From contig JALDNG010000502.1 in assembly GCA_024349245.1 (NCBI GenBank), positions 1-64,000 on the forward strand: a DNA stretch of 64,000 bases, given 5' to 3'. The translations under genes were made by a program, and so were the position numbers. This DNA is from Neodontobutis hainanensis (lineage: Eukaryota; Chordata; Actinopteri; Gobiiformes; Odontobutidae). Positions 10,388-21,368 of this stretch are shown here, piece by piece (positions within the stretch are counted from its first letter, which is position 1; every line of letters starts with the position of its first letter). The notes under the pieces were generated by a model. It searched no databases. It saw only the letters and a list, made by a program, of their open reading frames with translations, and was not told the DNA's origin.

Positions 10388-13334
10388 TCTCTTTGGCCTC
10401 TGCCTCCTCTGGTCTCTCTGCCTCTTCTGCCTCCTCTTGTCTCTCTGCTTCCACTGGTCTCTCTCTTGCCTCTGCCTCCTCTGGTCTCTCTGTCTCCTCT
10501 GCCTCCTCTACTCTCTCTCTGGACACTTCCTCCTCTGCTCTCTCTGCCTCCCTGCCTCCTCTGGTCTCTCTGCCTACTCTGGTCTCTCTGTCTCTCTGCC
10601 TCCTCTGCTCTCTGTCGTATCTGCCTCCTCTGGTCTCTCTATAGCATCTGCCTTTTGTGGTCTCTCGGCCTCCTCTGCCTCCTCTGGTCTCTCTGTGGCC
10701 TTTGCCTTCACTGGACTCTGTGCCTCCTCTGGTCACTCTGTGGCCTTTGCCTCCTCTGGTCTCTCTGCCTCCTCTACCTCCACTAGTCTCTCTGCCTCCT
10801 CTGGTCTCTCTGTGGCCTCTGCCTCCTCTGGTCTCTCTGTGGCCTCTGCCTCCTCTGATCACTTTGTGGCCTCTGCCTTCTCTTGTTTCTCTGCCTCCTC
10901 TGGTCTCTCTGTGGCTTCTGCCTCCTCTGGTATCTCTGTCTCCTCTGCTTCCTCTGTTTCTCTCTGTCGCCTCTGGCTCCTCTGCTCTCTCTGTCTCCTC
11001 TATCTCCTCTGGTCTCTCTTGCCTCTGCCTCCTCTCGTCTCTCTATGCCTCTGTCTCTTCTAGACTCTCTGCCTTCTCTGCCTCCTGGTCTCTCTGTTGC
11101 CTCTACCTCATCTGGTCTCTCTGTGTCCTCTTCCTCCTCTGGTCTCTCTGTGACCTCTGTCTTCTCTGGATCTCTCTGTGGCCTCTGGTCTCTCTGTCTC
11201 TCTTCCTCCTCTGAACTCTCGGTGGCCTCTGCCTGCTCTGGCCTCTCTGCCCCATTGCCGCCTCTGGTCTCTCTGTCTCCTCTACCTCCACTGGTCTCTC
11301 TGCCTTCTCTGCCTCCTCTGCTTTCTCTACCTCCACTGGTCTCTCTGTGACCTCTGCAATCCTCTGGTCTCTCTGTCTCCTCTGCCTCCACTGGTCTCTT
11401 TGCCTTCTCTGCCTCCTCTGCTTTCTCTACCTCCACTGGTCTCTCTGTGGCCTCTGCCTCCTCTGGTCTCTCTGCCTCCTCTGCTTCCTCTCGTCTCTCG
11501 GTGGCCTCTGCCTCCTCTGGTCTCTCTGTCTCCTCTGCCTCCTCTAGTCACTCTGTGGCCTCTGCCTCCTCTGGTCTCTCTGCCTCCTCTGCCTCCTCTG
11601 CTCTAACTGCCTCCTCTGGTCTCTCTGTCTCTCTGCCTCTTCTGGTCTCTTTGTATCCTCTGCCTTCTCTGGTCTCTCTGCCTCCTCTGGTCTCTCTGCT
11701 GCCGCTGGCTCCTCTGGTCTCTCTGAGGCATCTGCCTTTTCTGGTCTCTCTGCCTCTTCTGCCTCTCCTGGTCTCTCTGTGGCCTCTGTCTCCTCTAGAC
11801 TCTCCTTGCCTCCCTGGTCTTTCTGTGGCCTCTGCCTCCTCTGGTCTCTCTGTGGCCTCTGCCTCCTCTGGTCTCTCTGTCTCCTCTGCCTCCTCTGGTC
11901 TCTCTGTGGCCTCTCCCTCCTCTGGTCTGTCTGTGTGCTCTGCCTCCTCTGCCTCCTCTGGTCTCTCTGTGGCCTCTGCCTTCTCTGGTCTCTCTTTGGC
12001 CGCTGCCTCCTCTGGTCTCTCTGAGGCATCTGCCTCCTCTGGTCTCTCTGAAGCATCTGCCTTTTCTGGTCTCTCTGTCTCCTTTGCCTCTTCTGTTTCT
12101 CTCTTTCTCCTCAAACTCCTCTGGTCTCTCTCTGCCTCCTATACCTCCTCTGGTGTCTCTATGGCCTCTGCCTCCTCTGCTCTCTCTGTGGCCTCTGCCT
12201 TCCCTTGTCTCTCTGACTCCTCTGTCCCCTCTGGTCTCTCTGCCTCCACTGCTCTCTCTATTGCCTCTGCCTCCTCTGGTCTCTTGGTCTCCTCTGCCTC
12301 CTCTAGTCACTCTGTGGCCTCTACCTCCTCTGGTTTCTCTGCCTCCTCTGCCTCCTCTGCTCTAACTGCCTCCTCTGGTCTCTCTTTCTCTGCCTACTCT
12401 GGTCTCTCTATGGCCTCGGCCTCCTCTGGTCTCTCTATGGGCTCTGCCTCCTCTGGTCTCTCTGTCTCCTCTGCCTCCACTGGTCTCTCTGCCTTCTCTG
12501 CCTCCTCTGCTCTCTCTGCCTCCTCTGGTCTGTCTGTGTCCTCTGCCTCCTCTGGTCTCTCTGTGGCCTCTGCCTCCTGTGGCCTCTCTGCCCCGTTGCC
12601 TCCTCTGGTCACTCTGTCTCCTCTGCCTCCACTGGTCTCTCTGCCTTCTCTGCCTCCTCTGCTCTCTCTACCACTGGTCTCTCTGTAACCTCTGCTCTCC
12701 TCTGGTCTCTCTGTAGCCTATGCCTATCCTAGATTCTCTGTGGCCTCTGCCTCCTCTAGTCTCTCTGTGTCTTCTGCCTCCTCGGGTCTCTTTGTCTCCT
12801 CTGCCTCCTCTAGTCACTCTGTGGCCTCTGCCTCCTCTGGTCTCTCTCCCTCCTCTGCCTCCTCTGCTCTAACTGCCTCCTCTGGTCTCTCTGTCTCTCT
12901 GCCTCCTCTGGTCTCTCTGTGGCCTCAGCCTCCTCTGGTCTCTCTGTGGCCTCTGCCTTCTCTGGTCTCTCTCTGGCCGCTGCCTACTCTGGTCTCTCTG
13001 AGGCATCTGCCTTTCTGGTCTCTCTGCCTCCTCTGCCTCCCTGGTCTCTCTGTGGCCTCTGCCTCCTCAAGACTCTCCTTGCCTCCCTGGTCTTTCTGTG
13101 GCCTCTGCCTCCTCTGGTCTCTCTGCCTCCTCTGCCTCCTCTCGTCTCTCTGTGGCCTCTGCCTCCTCTGGTCTCTCTGTCTCCTCTGCCTCCTCTAGTC
13201 TCTGTCGCCTCTGCCTCCTCTGGTCTGTCTGTGTCCTCTGCCTCCTCTCGTCTCTCTGTGGCCTCTACCTCCTCTGGTCTCTCTGTGACCTCTGCAATCC
13301 TCTAGTCTCTCTGTCTCCTCTGCCTCCTCTAGTC
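10388..13334 (-). repeat. 27-bp minisatellite, copy 2 (inverted)
   Basis: Reverse-complement counterpart of the array at 5410-8392, pyrimidine-rich on the plus strand. Long stretches are identical unit for unit, with a few deleted unit blocks. It runs into the Ty3/gypsy chromodomain frame at about 13345, as in the left arm. Open frames over 400 codons (for example 11447-12688) consist of the nine-residue repeat SGLSVASAS and variants. Confidence 0.92.
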
Positions 13335-13357
13335 TCCTGTCCTCCCCGCCGCCCAGG

Positions 13358-13576
13358 ATGATTGACGATCACCCAGCTTACACGGCACGGGCGGATTATG
13401 GATGTACGGCGCCGGGTCGAGGCCTTCAGTTTTTAGTGGATTGGGAGGGTTATGGGCCGGAGGAACGCTGTTGGGTGCCACGGAGAAACATTCTGGATCC
13501 ATCCCTGATCCGAGAATTTTTCTACGCCATCCGGAGAACGGGATAGGCCGCCAGGTGGCGCCCATAGAGGGGGTAC
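13358..13576 (+). pseudogene. Ty3/gypsy pol tail: chromodomain, right arm
   Basis: The frame starting MIDDHPAYT, then the stretch FLVDWEGYGPEERCWVPRR and ending NILDPSLIREFF, is a chromodomain of the kind found at the C-terminus of integrase in vertebrate Ty3/gypsy chromoviruses. It would guide integration to particular chromatin. A 1-nt frameshift disrupts the segment after AYT (reading ADYGCT instead of the expected RRIMDV, which is intact in the left arm). No integrase core, RNase H or reverse transcriptase precedes it; the 27-bp minisatellite lies directly upstream. The polypurine tract GAGGGGGTAC follows and leads into the LTR at 13577. Confidence 0.85.
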
Positions 13577-14063
13577 TGTCACGGGGATCAGGACTCGGCA
13601 CAGTTGGCCGTGGCCTCGCGCCGGGCTCCCCGCCCCTACGGATTCGCAGAGAGGAGACAGGTGTGCGGGAGCGCCGGCGAAGCAAGCCCAGCTGAGCCGA
13701 GTGAACAATCAAGAGGAATAAGAAGCACCGCAGCCTGCTCCTCGACGCCAGATCGTAACATTGACGACAGTTAGTAATACGTCTCGCGTTCGTAGAGTTT
13801 GGATTTATGTATGTACTTACCTGTTTCCTTTGTTCACCGCAGATCCTTCCCGTCCTACCTCCAGTCCGGTTCTCGCCTCCTCGGTCATCCCTGAGCCTCG
13901 CCGGTCCTTCAGCTCGCCACGCCCAGCTCAACCCGGTCCGGACCCTGCTACCCCTCGTTATCCCCGAAGGAACCGACAGTTATAAGTTGATCATTTAAAT
14001 AAACTTGTTTTTGTGAACTGTGCGTGTGTGCCTGCGTTTGGGTTATCCGACCAGAACATAACA
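13577..14063 (+). mobile_element. Ty3/gypsy 3' LTR, right arm
   Basis: A segment of about 487 bp begins TGTCACGGGG after a polypurine tract and ends CATAACA, the TG...CA ends expected of an LTR. An AATAAA polyadenylation signal lies near 13998. It follows the chromodomain directly, as a 3' LTR should. No matching 5' LTR exists in the arm, so the element is truncated on the minisatellite side. Confidence 0.8.
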
Positions 14064-14642
14064 GATTCTGTTAATTCTGTTTTATTTGCTCATCTATTTG
14101 AAGAAGACTAAGTATGACTAAGTATGTTCCTATGTCTGTGTAATCCACATGTAATTTTCTTTTGAAATAGTAATTGTGAAATATAGTCACGAAGCAATCA
14201 CAGCTAATCAACTTTTAAACCTGATAATTTAAATTTTTGTTATTTTAGACACGCTAAGGCTAAAATTGTGGACTTACATGTGGTGTTTTTAAATTTTTCT
14301 ATAATGCTTTCTTTGATTTAAAGTCTTAATTGACTTGAAGGTTTTTAAGTTTTACAAACTAATTTGTTTTGTGAATATTTTTCATCTAATGCTTATGTTT
14401 AACCCTAGTGAGTTACGCCGCCTGTGAGGGAGGGGCTGTGGTGTTCTTTTCCCAGCGTTAGGTCAGCTACTGATAGTATGAAATGTTTCTACTTGATTTA
14501 GTCAGCCCTCGGCTGGGTTTTTCGGCACCACAAACTTTAGTACAACTCACAAAGTTAAGGTTAATTTGATTTATGTTTTGTATCCTAATTGAGTTTTGAT
14601 TGATTTTGGTTGATCAATTGTGTTTGATCAAAAGGAGGGAAT

Positions 14643-15049
14643 TGTAATGGGAAAATCATATTTTCCTCTTTCACATGCTCTGTGCTGTCCTTGACCGCAG
14701 CATAATGATGTGCGCACCATCTGTGTGTACTGTTTTCAAACTGATAAAATTGTCTTTCATGTTAGATGGCTCACTCCTGAGAGCCAGTGTTTAATTTTTC
14801 TTATCTGCTGTGATTTCAGTATAAATTCTAAGCCTGCCTAGTTAACATGGGGACTGTTCATGCAGCTCTGTACACGGACAGAGTTGTATTTTCCATTCCT
14901 CCTTTTGCAAAAGATGTCTCTGAATTCTTTTTTCCTTTTTCCTTAAATAAATCACCAAAAGACATCTGTTGTTTTCTCTCAAACTTATTCCACAATAATA
15001 TATTTATTTTTTCAACCACACTCGCCAAAGACTTAAGGAATCCTACATA
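14643..15049 (+). mobile_element. Retrovirus-like LTR, right arm
   Basis: After a polypurine run AAAAGGAGGGAAT comes a segment beginning TGTAATGGG. It contains a TATA-like box (TATAAAT near 14820) and an AATAAA signal near 14945, and ends near CCTACA. This is the arrangement of a retroviral 3' LTR. No env, pol or gag frame is recognisable in the 580 bp upstream (14064-14642), which is otherwise AT-rich and unannotated. End points are approximate. The short frames inside are not taken as genes. Confidence 0.4.
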
Positions 15050-15392
15050 AACTTGATCTGTCACTCAGCAAACCAACATACCTTTATATCCAATCTGGGC
15101 ACAAATGTTTGATTTGGTCATTCAAAGTCTGAAAGATAAATGGAATACTAACAATGTTGCATTTCCAGCAGTCTTTTGTGATATGGATATAGAGAGTTGC
15201 AGCGTCAACACATGTTAAATATATATTATGCAACTGGACCTATAAGCATTAAGCAATGGCTTTAGTCTCACATTTGGCTGTTGCTTTCTAAAAGTATTGC
15301 TAGACTTCTGTATTTATCAGATGATTGGTTTTGTCTTCATTGTCTACAGACAAAAAGTATTAAAGTGTGTATGTCTCTATGTCTCTCCTCAG

Positions 15393-17330
15393 ACAGTACA
15401 ACAGGACCATGCATCCTTTCTACTCTGACCCTAACAACTCACCCTTCATCTGTTCACCATTTGACAACGATGGTCAGCATTGCAGTAACGTACCATCTAC
15501 AGTCAAAAACAACACCCAGTGCATGGTTTTACCTGAGAGTCAGGCCCTGGCTTCGTTTAATGACTCTCACGACTGTGTGAACTGGAACAGTTTGTACAGA
15601 GAGTGTCAACGTGGACGAGAACCCTTATGAAGGAATCATTAACTTTGACGACATTGGTTATGCTTGGATAGCTATATTTCAGGTGAGTAATAATAATAAA
15701 TCAAATTTAAATAGCGCTTTTCAGAGGATGCTTTACATACACAATACACACACAGGACAAATAAAACAATAAATAATTATGTAAACAGTATGATCACTTG
15801 TACAGTGCATCAGAAACATATTCACAGTGCTTCACTTTTTCCACATTTTATGTTACAGCCTTTTCCCAAAATTGATTAAATTCATAATTTGTCTCAAAAT
15901 TCTACAAACAATACCCCACAATAAAAACTTTAAAAAAGTTTAAATTAAACGTTAAAATTTATTTAAAAAAAAAAAAAAAAACAGTAATGAGCTGGAAAAA
16001 AAGTTTTTTATGTTATCATTCATATTCTTTGGAAAATGGCCAAAAAAAAACAAAAATTCTGCCAGGGTATGTAATTTTTGAACACAACCGTGTCTGAGCT
16101 CAATTTTGAGTGTTATGGCAAAGGCTTTGAATAATTATGTACATGCACTTTTTTTTTTTTTTTAATATCTCGAGTATCTACTCACCTGAACAGATTTGTC
16201 TTTGAACTCTTTATTGATCTGTGTATTTTTCATTTGAAAATCCTCAGGTCATCACACTGGAAGGATGGTCAGAAATCATGTATTTTGTCATGGATGCCTT
16301 TTCTTTTGGAGTTTTTATTTTTATAGTTGTGACTGTGGTAAGTATTCGATTTTTATATTTTACAGAGGCAAAGATATACCCTTAAGCTTTAGTATATACC
16401 CTGAAAGCTGTATTTGGCGAAATTTCAAATCAAAGTCAAAAGAGAAAGAAAAACTAATTCATAATGCCTTTTTATTTTGGTGAAAATTTTTGCATACACT
16501 GGTTTTTAAATGAACAGCAAAATCAATATCATTAACACCAGAAAGTGTATACATAGTTCTCACTTGATTGATGAATTCTCACCAACTTGATAGTGTTGCG
16601 TTTTTAAATCATCAGTTGTGTAAATTTGTTCTACATTCTGTTGTCGGTAGATCAGAGACGTGAGAGATTGGGGCACACCTTATTTTTCTTTTAGTTCCCA
16701 TTTTTGTTACATGTGGTGAGAAATTACTTTTGGACTTAGGAAAAAGAATGGTCGCCTCATTCATGAAGCTTCTTGTGTAGAAATATCTACTTAAACCCTA
16801 CTTAAGAGGATTTTCACCAAATCTTTTTTACATTAACTGAAAAATGTTCTAAAAGAACAAATCTCAAGAACAGGGTGAAGCCTACAAATGAATGATCTAA
16901 GCTACTAAAGGCCATTTGGCAGGGTACAGGTCTCATTACGTGTCTCTGTCCTGTAGTTCTTAAAGTACAGCCGCGCTCTAGGTGCTCTGGAGTATTTTTT
17001 TAAATGACAACGGAAACAAAGCTAACTGCGTACCCCAAGCTCTCTTTGTGATACTGAAACCCACTGGCCTCTTTTCCCAAACTCAGATACTCATTTGAAC
17101 ACTCCTCAGACTGACATTCACTGAAGCTGTCTGTTTTTTCTTATTCTTCTTTTACTTCCTGTCTTTTATGTTGTGGTTTTAAAGTGACTGCTCTTCTTTC
17201 ACATCAGCTCGGAGCATTTGTCATGACGAACGTGTGTGCTGTAGTGATTAGTACCCAGTTCTCGATGTTCGCGAGCAGCAGCAGCATGAAGAACAAGAAG
17301 ATAGAATACAAGTTGCAGTTCTTTTAAAAG
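15393..17330 (+). pseudogene. Channel domain I: turret, pore, S6 exons
   Basis: Exons are 15393-15682 (turret, with NSPFICSPFDNDGQHC and DSHDCVNWNSLY, ending IGYAWIAIFQ), 16248-16337 (VITLEGWSEIMYFVMDAFSF, selectivity Glu) and 17218 to about 17325 (S6, GAFVMTNVCAVVISTQF). The turret exon is 290 nt against 289 and 292 in the other copies and loses frame after ECQR. The pore exon is 90 nt and in frame. The S6 exon lacks a clear donor and reads to a stop at 17331. The 15683-16247 intron carries a decayed Tc1-like end sequence (about 15795-15920) and A/T runs. 16338-17217 holds nothing else recognised. Confidence 0.85.
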
Positions 17331-17840
17331 AACAAGCAACTAGATTCTTACAAAAGTCTACTTTGAAATGAGGTTAGACAGAGACTTAACTGTATTACTG
17401 TGTTCTTTGTGTTCATGACCTTACTTTTTCAAATAATATATCAATAGGGACTTTTAGGAATAGAAAAATACAATGCTGTGTAAATAAATTTGGACATAGC
17501 CTCAGAAAGATTATTACAGCTGCTGGTTTATTAGCAGGTGTCTGAACTACAGTAAAATCACATTTTGAAAAACTGCATCTTTTCAGTTCTTATATTAGGT
17601 CCCACAGACGGCCTCCATCTGACAGCGCTCAAATAGAGATCCGGCGAAAAGTCTATGCCTATTTCAGGGAACACCTCAAAAATATGTTGCCACCGACTGC
17701 TTGACCGAGTGATCCTTTTTGTGAATTTCTTAAGTATTTTTGTGATCGCTATGGAACATTACCAACAGGTGAGACACATGGGGGATTCTTAGTTAACCCT
17801 TCTATGGAAAGCTACTATTACCAGTGCACATTTTTGAGCA

Positions 17841-17888
17841 CACTAGTACTTCTAGTAGATATTTTGTGTAGTACTAGAGGTACTAGTG
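17841..17888. repeat. Short hairpin, ACTAGTAC palindrome
   Basis: CACTAGTACTTCTAGTA and TAGTACTAGAGGTACTAGTG form an imperfect inverted repeat around an 11-base loop, inside the channel intron after domain II S1. The inverted copy is near 896-944. It could be a tiny foldback remnant; no function is implied. Confidence 0.6.
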
Positions 17889-19138
17889 ACGCTTTTGGAC
17901 CTCACTGTTGTAGAAAGCTGCTGACCACCTCTATTTAGCCGATTGGATTTGAGACAAGATAGACTGAAAGACACAGAATGCATGACTTAGAGCAGAAGAT
18001 TTATTCACCACAAGACAGGCCTGAGACAGAGAACACTCAATATGCATGTTCAAGTCTCACTAGCGTCTGGAATAGTGCAGCATATGTAGCTGTGAATTGC
18101 ATCATTGATTGGGCAATGTTGTCTTAACCTTGTAGTTGTTTGTGTAATCTTTTAAACAAGTTCATTTGGATAGTGTCTGTTGTCATTATCATTTTAAAAG
18201 AGTAAACACAAATGTTTTTATAATAAATGGCTTCACCAAACCACTAACTATGAATAAAAAGTTCATTCATATTCTCAACTCCCAAAAAACTCCCAAAATT
18301 TCCAAATTCTTCCAGGATATGTACTTATGAGCACAAGTGTATAATTAGAACTGGTTTGTGGAATACGTCATGGCCACTGTTGATTTGGCACAGAGCAGGC
18401 TCATTACATTCCTCACACATGTTGTCTAGTTTCAGTTTCTGTGGGATTGGTTCTGACCCGGGGGCTTAAAGTTGGGACAGTGCAGTGATATCATAAACCG
18501 TATCATTTATTTGGTTCAGTGTTCCAGGTGTAAATGCTTAAGATAATGCAAGAATGCCTGGAAGAATGCAAGATTATTTTAATTATGCACCCTTAAGTTT
18601 TAGAAATTTACCTACTTATTTTAAAGCCCATGAAATGAAAATATGCACTGAACAGCACAGTATAATACATCTATAAAGTAAATACAAAGATTTATTTCCT
18701 GATTTCCTTTTTCCTTTGTGTCTTTTCTCACAGCCTCTCTGGTGGATGAAGTTACTCCTGATCAGTAACATTTTCATCGATGCTATATCTTCTTCACGGA
18801 GATGGTGCTCAAGTAAATAATACATTCATTTGATTACTTCAGAGAGTTTAATAATCTGCTGGACTTCATCATTGTTATTACAAGGTAATGTGGGTGTCCT
18901 AAATGTAATCTAAAGAATTGTCCCACAACGCTGAAGGTTCTTTGTGTACCAGTTGTATGGAGCACCTGACGACAGGTGGCAGTATGCTGGCGGTGCTGCA
19001 TGTCTTTCGTTTGCTTCGTCTAGTGCGCCTCATTATGTCCCATCCTAACCTGTGGAAACAAGTTCTAGTGCTGATGAAGACCATGAAAGAGGCCGTTCCA
19101 CTCTGGTCCCTGTTGCTGCTTTTCATTTTTGTTTTCAG

Positions 19139-19212
19139 GCATGTACTTCTCAGAATAGAGAGATAGAGGTTCTACCAGTGCAGGTTTACTGACTATGTCT
19201 CTGTTATTCCAG
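19139..19212 (+). other. GC-AG intron in channel domain II
   Basis: The exon ends TTTTCAG and the intron starts GCATGT, while the acceptor TTATTCCAG precedes TCTACTGGGG. Only this join preserves the frame FIFVFSLLGMHCFG expected at the S5-turret boundary of T-type channels. It is therefore a non-canonical GC-AG intron of 74 bp. Confidence 0.7.
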
Positions 19213-21128
19213 TCTACTGGGGATGCACTGCTTTGGGTCAAAATTCAACTTTCCCACACAAGATGTGCATAGACGGACAAACTTTGACTCCATCCTGTGG
19301 TCGATGCTCACTGTGTTTCAGGTGAGCCTGGTCTGCTTTGTAACAGCACTAATTGGGGTCTCTTCCGACTCCAAATACTACTAAGTATTAAAAACATTCA
19401 GGCAACCAAATATTCAATCAGTTTAATCCTGAAACATTTTGAGTATTTGGTAGGTTTGGTTCAGGGATTCATGGAGAACAAAAATATTGATGTTTCAGTG
19501 TTTATTTAATTTTATTTATGTGCATTTTTGGCTGGAGGGTCCCCAGGAGAGAGCAGAAAGTGTCAAGGGTGTATAATAGATCTGTGAGAGTCACTGAAGA
19601 GAAACATTCTGCAGAAATTCATGCTATAAGCTGTAACACAGACACACTGATCAAATCAAAAAGAAAAAGGTTAAGGGTGATCAAAATGATTGCAAACAAA
19701 TAAGACTGTTTGAGAATCCCTTGAATGCTGCATATAATTTGTTGACCATGGTTTTTGTAATTCTTTAATGGATAAATATAATCCTTTTTATTTACAATTT
19801 AGATTTGAGTTGGAAAAGTCAAGGGAAATGTAAAATGTAATTTCAGGTTGAATTGTCATGGCTTTTAAATGATTGTCTTGTCATTAGTTGTATTGGCAAT
19901 ATGGACATAAAATCTAATAATTTTTATTAAAAGGACCCTAAAACCTTCCCTGGAAACTCCCGGAGGCCCCTGCTGATGCACTTTGCGCTCACAACTTTTT
20001 GTCTTATTCTCTGATGTAGATTCTGACCCAGGAAGACTGGAATTACGTGATGTACAACGGCATGATCACCACCAGCCCCTGGGCATGTTTTTTTTCGTTG
20101 CTGTGATAATGCTGGGGAAACATTTACTCCTGAACGTGCTTGTGAGCATCGTGGTTCGTAATTTCCAAGTTCTGGTAAGGACCATTTTTGTTTTCATACA
20201 TCACTGATGCATAATAATTGATATGCAGTGAGTCAGGGCTGGGATATTTGATGTTGATGGGTCCTCCTCAAGAAAATTACAGTCAAAACATCATCTAATT
20301 CCCTTTTAGATGATGTTTTAGAGTTTAGCTGAACATTTTGAGTGGCCCCAACATCAGAGACAGAAGACTTTAAAACAGAAAGGTCAAGGTCAAAAATGTT
20401 TTATATTTCCCGCCCTTTGCTCTTTATGCCAATAAAACCACATCACATCCACAGTCTCTGTTTTGAGACAAACCCCTTTAACAGGCAGCACCAGCCCCAC
20501 GGTCCTCCGCTGGGACAGGGTGTGGGGCTAACGGGATGTCTACAGTAAATATTTACAGAGCACAGGCCACAGATTTGTGTGCTGCTGGGTTCGTCGCTGT
20601 TTTACACAGTGGCACGTGGTGAGAGCGTGCAAGAACTCATTGACACGAAGATCATTTAAATATGTTTTTGTCGTAGAAAAAATAAAATGCATAATTCTGG
20701 GCAGAGAAAAGGCAATAGAAAAACGTATAGTGTAATAAGTATTACACGGCCCAGTTCCAAATCTAATTTGCTTCAGCATTTTTCAAGATCATTACATTCT
20801 GAGAAAGAGTTGAATTCTGAGTATGTCCCCAATCATTAATGCAATGCTCCCTGACAGTAACAGAGATGACAGATTAACAAATTTGTTATTATTACAAAGC
20901 CAGTCTCCCCAACCTTTAAAAAAATAAAATGTAAAAATACACATTGGACTAAACCTCACAGTACTTTAATACCTGTAATAGTCTTTTAAAAGGCTACAAA
21001 TCACACAGTGTTTAAATAGTTTTTATTCAAATTTTTACATCTGTAATCTGTTATTTGTAACTTGTGCGCAGTGTGCCTACAGTATAGTGGCTTGATGATG
21101 TGTTTGTCTAAAAACTCTGTTGTCCTAG

Positions 21129-21368
21129 GCCCATTCCATTATCTCACACGAAGACACACAGACTTCAGTGACTTCAGTGAGCAGTAGAAAACGTAAGATG
21201 TGAAAAAGACATTATGAAATACAACTTACTACTTTTAATCAAGCTTTAATGTTGATGTAATCTTTTAAATGTCTGTTTTCTTTTTGATTTTTACTGCAGA
21301 CACCTCGTTATCCAAAATGGTTCATAGATCATAAGGAGTGGTCACTCTTCCTGTTTTCTCCAGAACAA
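21129..21368 (+). pseudogene. Channel II-III linker exons
   Basis: Two short exons, 21129-21192 (AHSIISHEDTQTSVTS) and 21300-21368 (PRYPKWFIDHKEWSLFLF, then SPEQ), carry the whole recognisable II-III linker. The EWSLFLFSPE segment matches the end of T-type II-III linkers just before domain III S1. The phase joining the two exons does not preserve both open frames, so an indel or a different boundary exists. The intron 21369-23325 shows an AT-rich stretch, a TA microsatellite near 22008-22020 and no other recognisable gene. Confidence 0.7.

Larger units (their letters stand above)
10208..18783 (-). repeat. Right arm of giant inverted repeat
   Basis: This is the reverse complement of 1-8564, with scattered substitutions and small indels. 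Examples are a missing C in the domain II S1 exon, a 2-nt loss in the domain I loop exon, and a shorter minisatellite stretch near 10510-10600. The arm lies in the same orientation as the rest of the channel gene, which continues beyond 18783. The right-hand limit is set only by where the window begins on the left, not by a seen breakpoint. Confidence 0.95.
17599..20174 (+). pseudogene. Channel domain II exons
   Basis: Exons are 17599-17768 (I-II linker IRRKVYAYFREHLK, then S1), 18734-18884 (S2-S3, ISNIFIDAI, FFTEMVLK, FNNLLDFIIVIT), 18953-19138 (S4-S5, VFRLLRLVRLIM and LVLMKTM), 19213-19321 (LLGMHCFGSKFNF to ILWSMLTVFQ) and 20020-20174 (pore ILTQEDWNYVMYNGM, then S6 LLLNVLVSIVVRNFQ). Breaks seen: A5 run in 17599-17768 one short, and a C lost near 17703. 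A frameshift lies between IDAI and FFTEM, and an in-frame TAA follows VLK at 18813. A T8 run near 20087-20094 is one short. The intron 19139-19212 has a GC-AG boundary. Splice phases agree across 18884/18953 and 19138/19213. Confidence 0.85.

Noticed and set aside
13329..13931. 200-codon minus-strand frame across chromodomain and LTR
   Set aside because: Antisense shadow of the gypsy chromodomain and LTR; the plus strand carries the recognisable protein.
14847..15050. 67-codon frame present in all three segment copies
   Set aside because: It lies inside the retrovirus-like LTR between the TATA-like box and just past the AATAAA signal; conservation reflects recent duplication, not selection.
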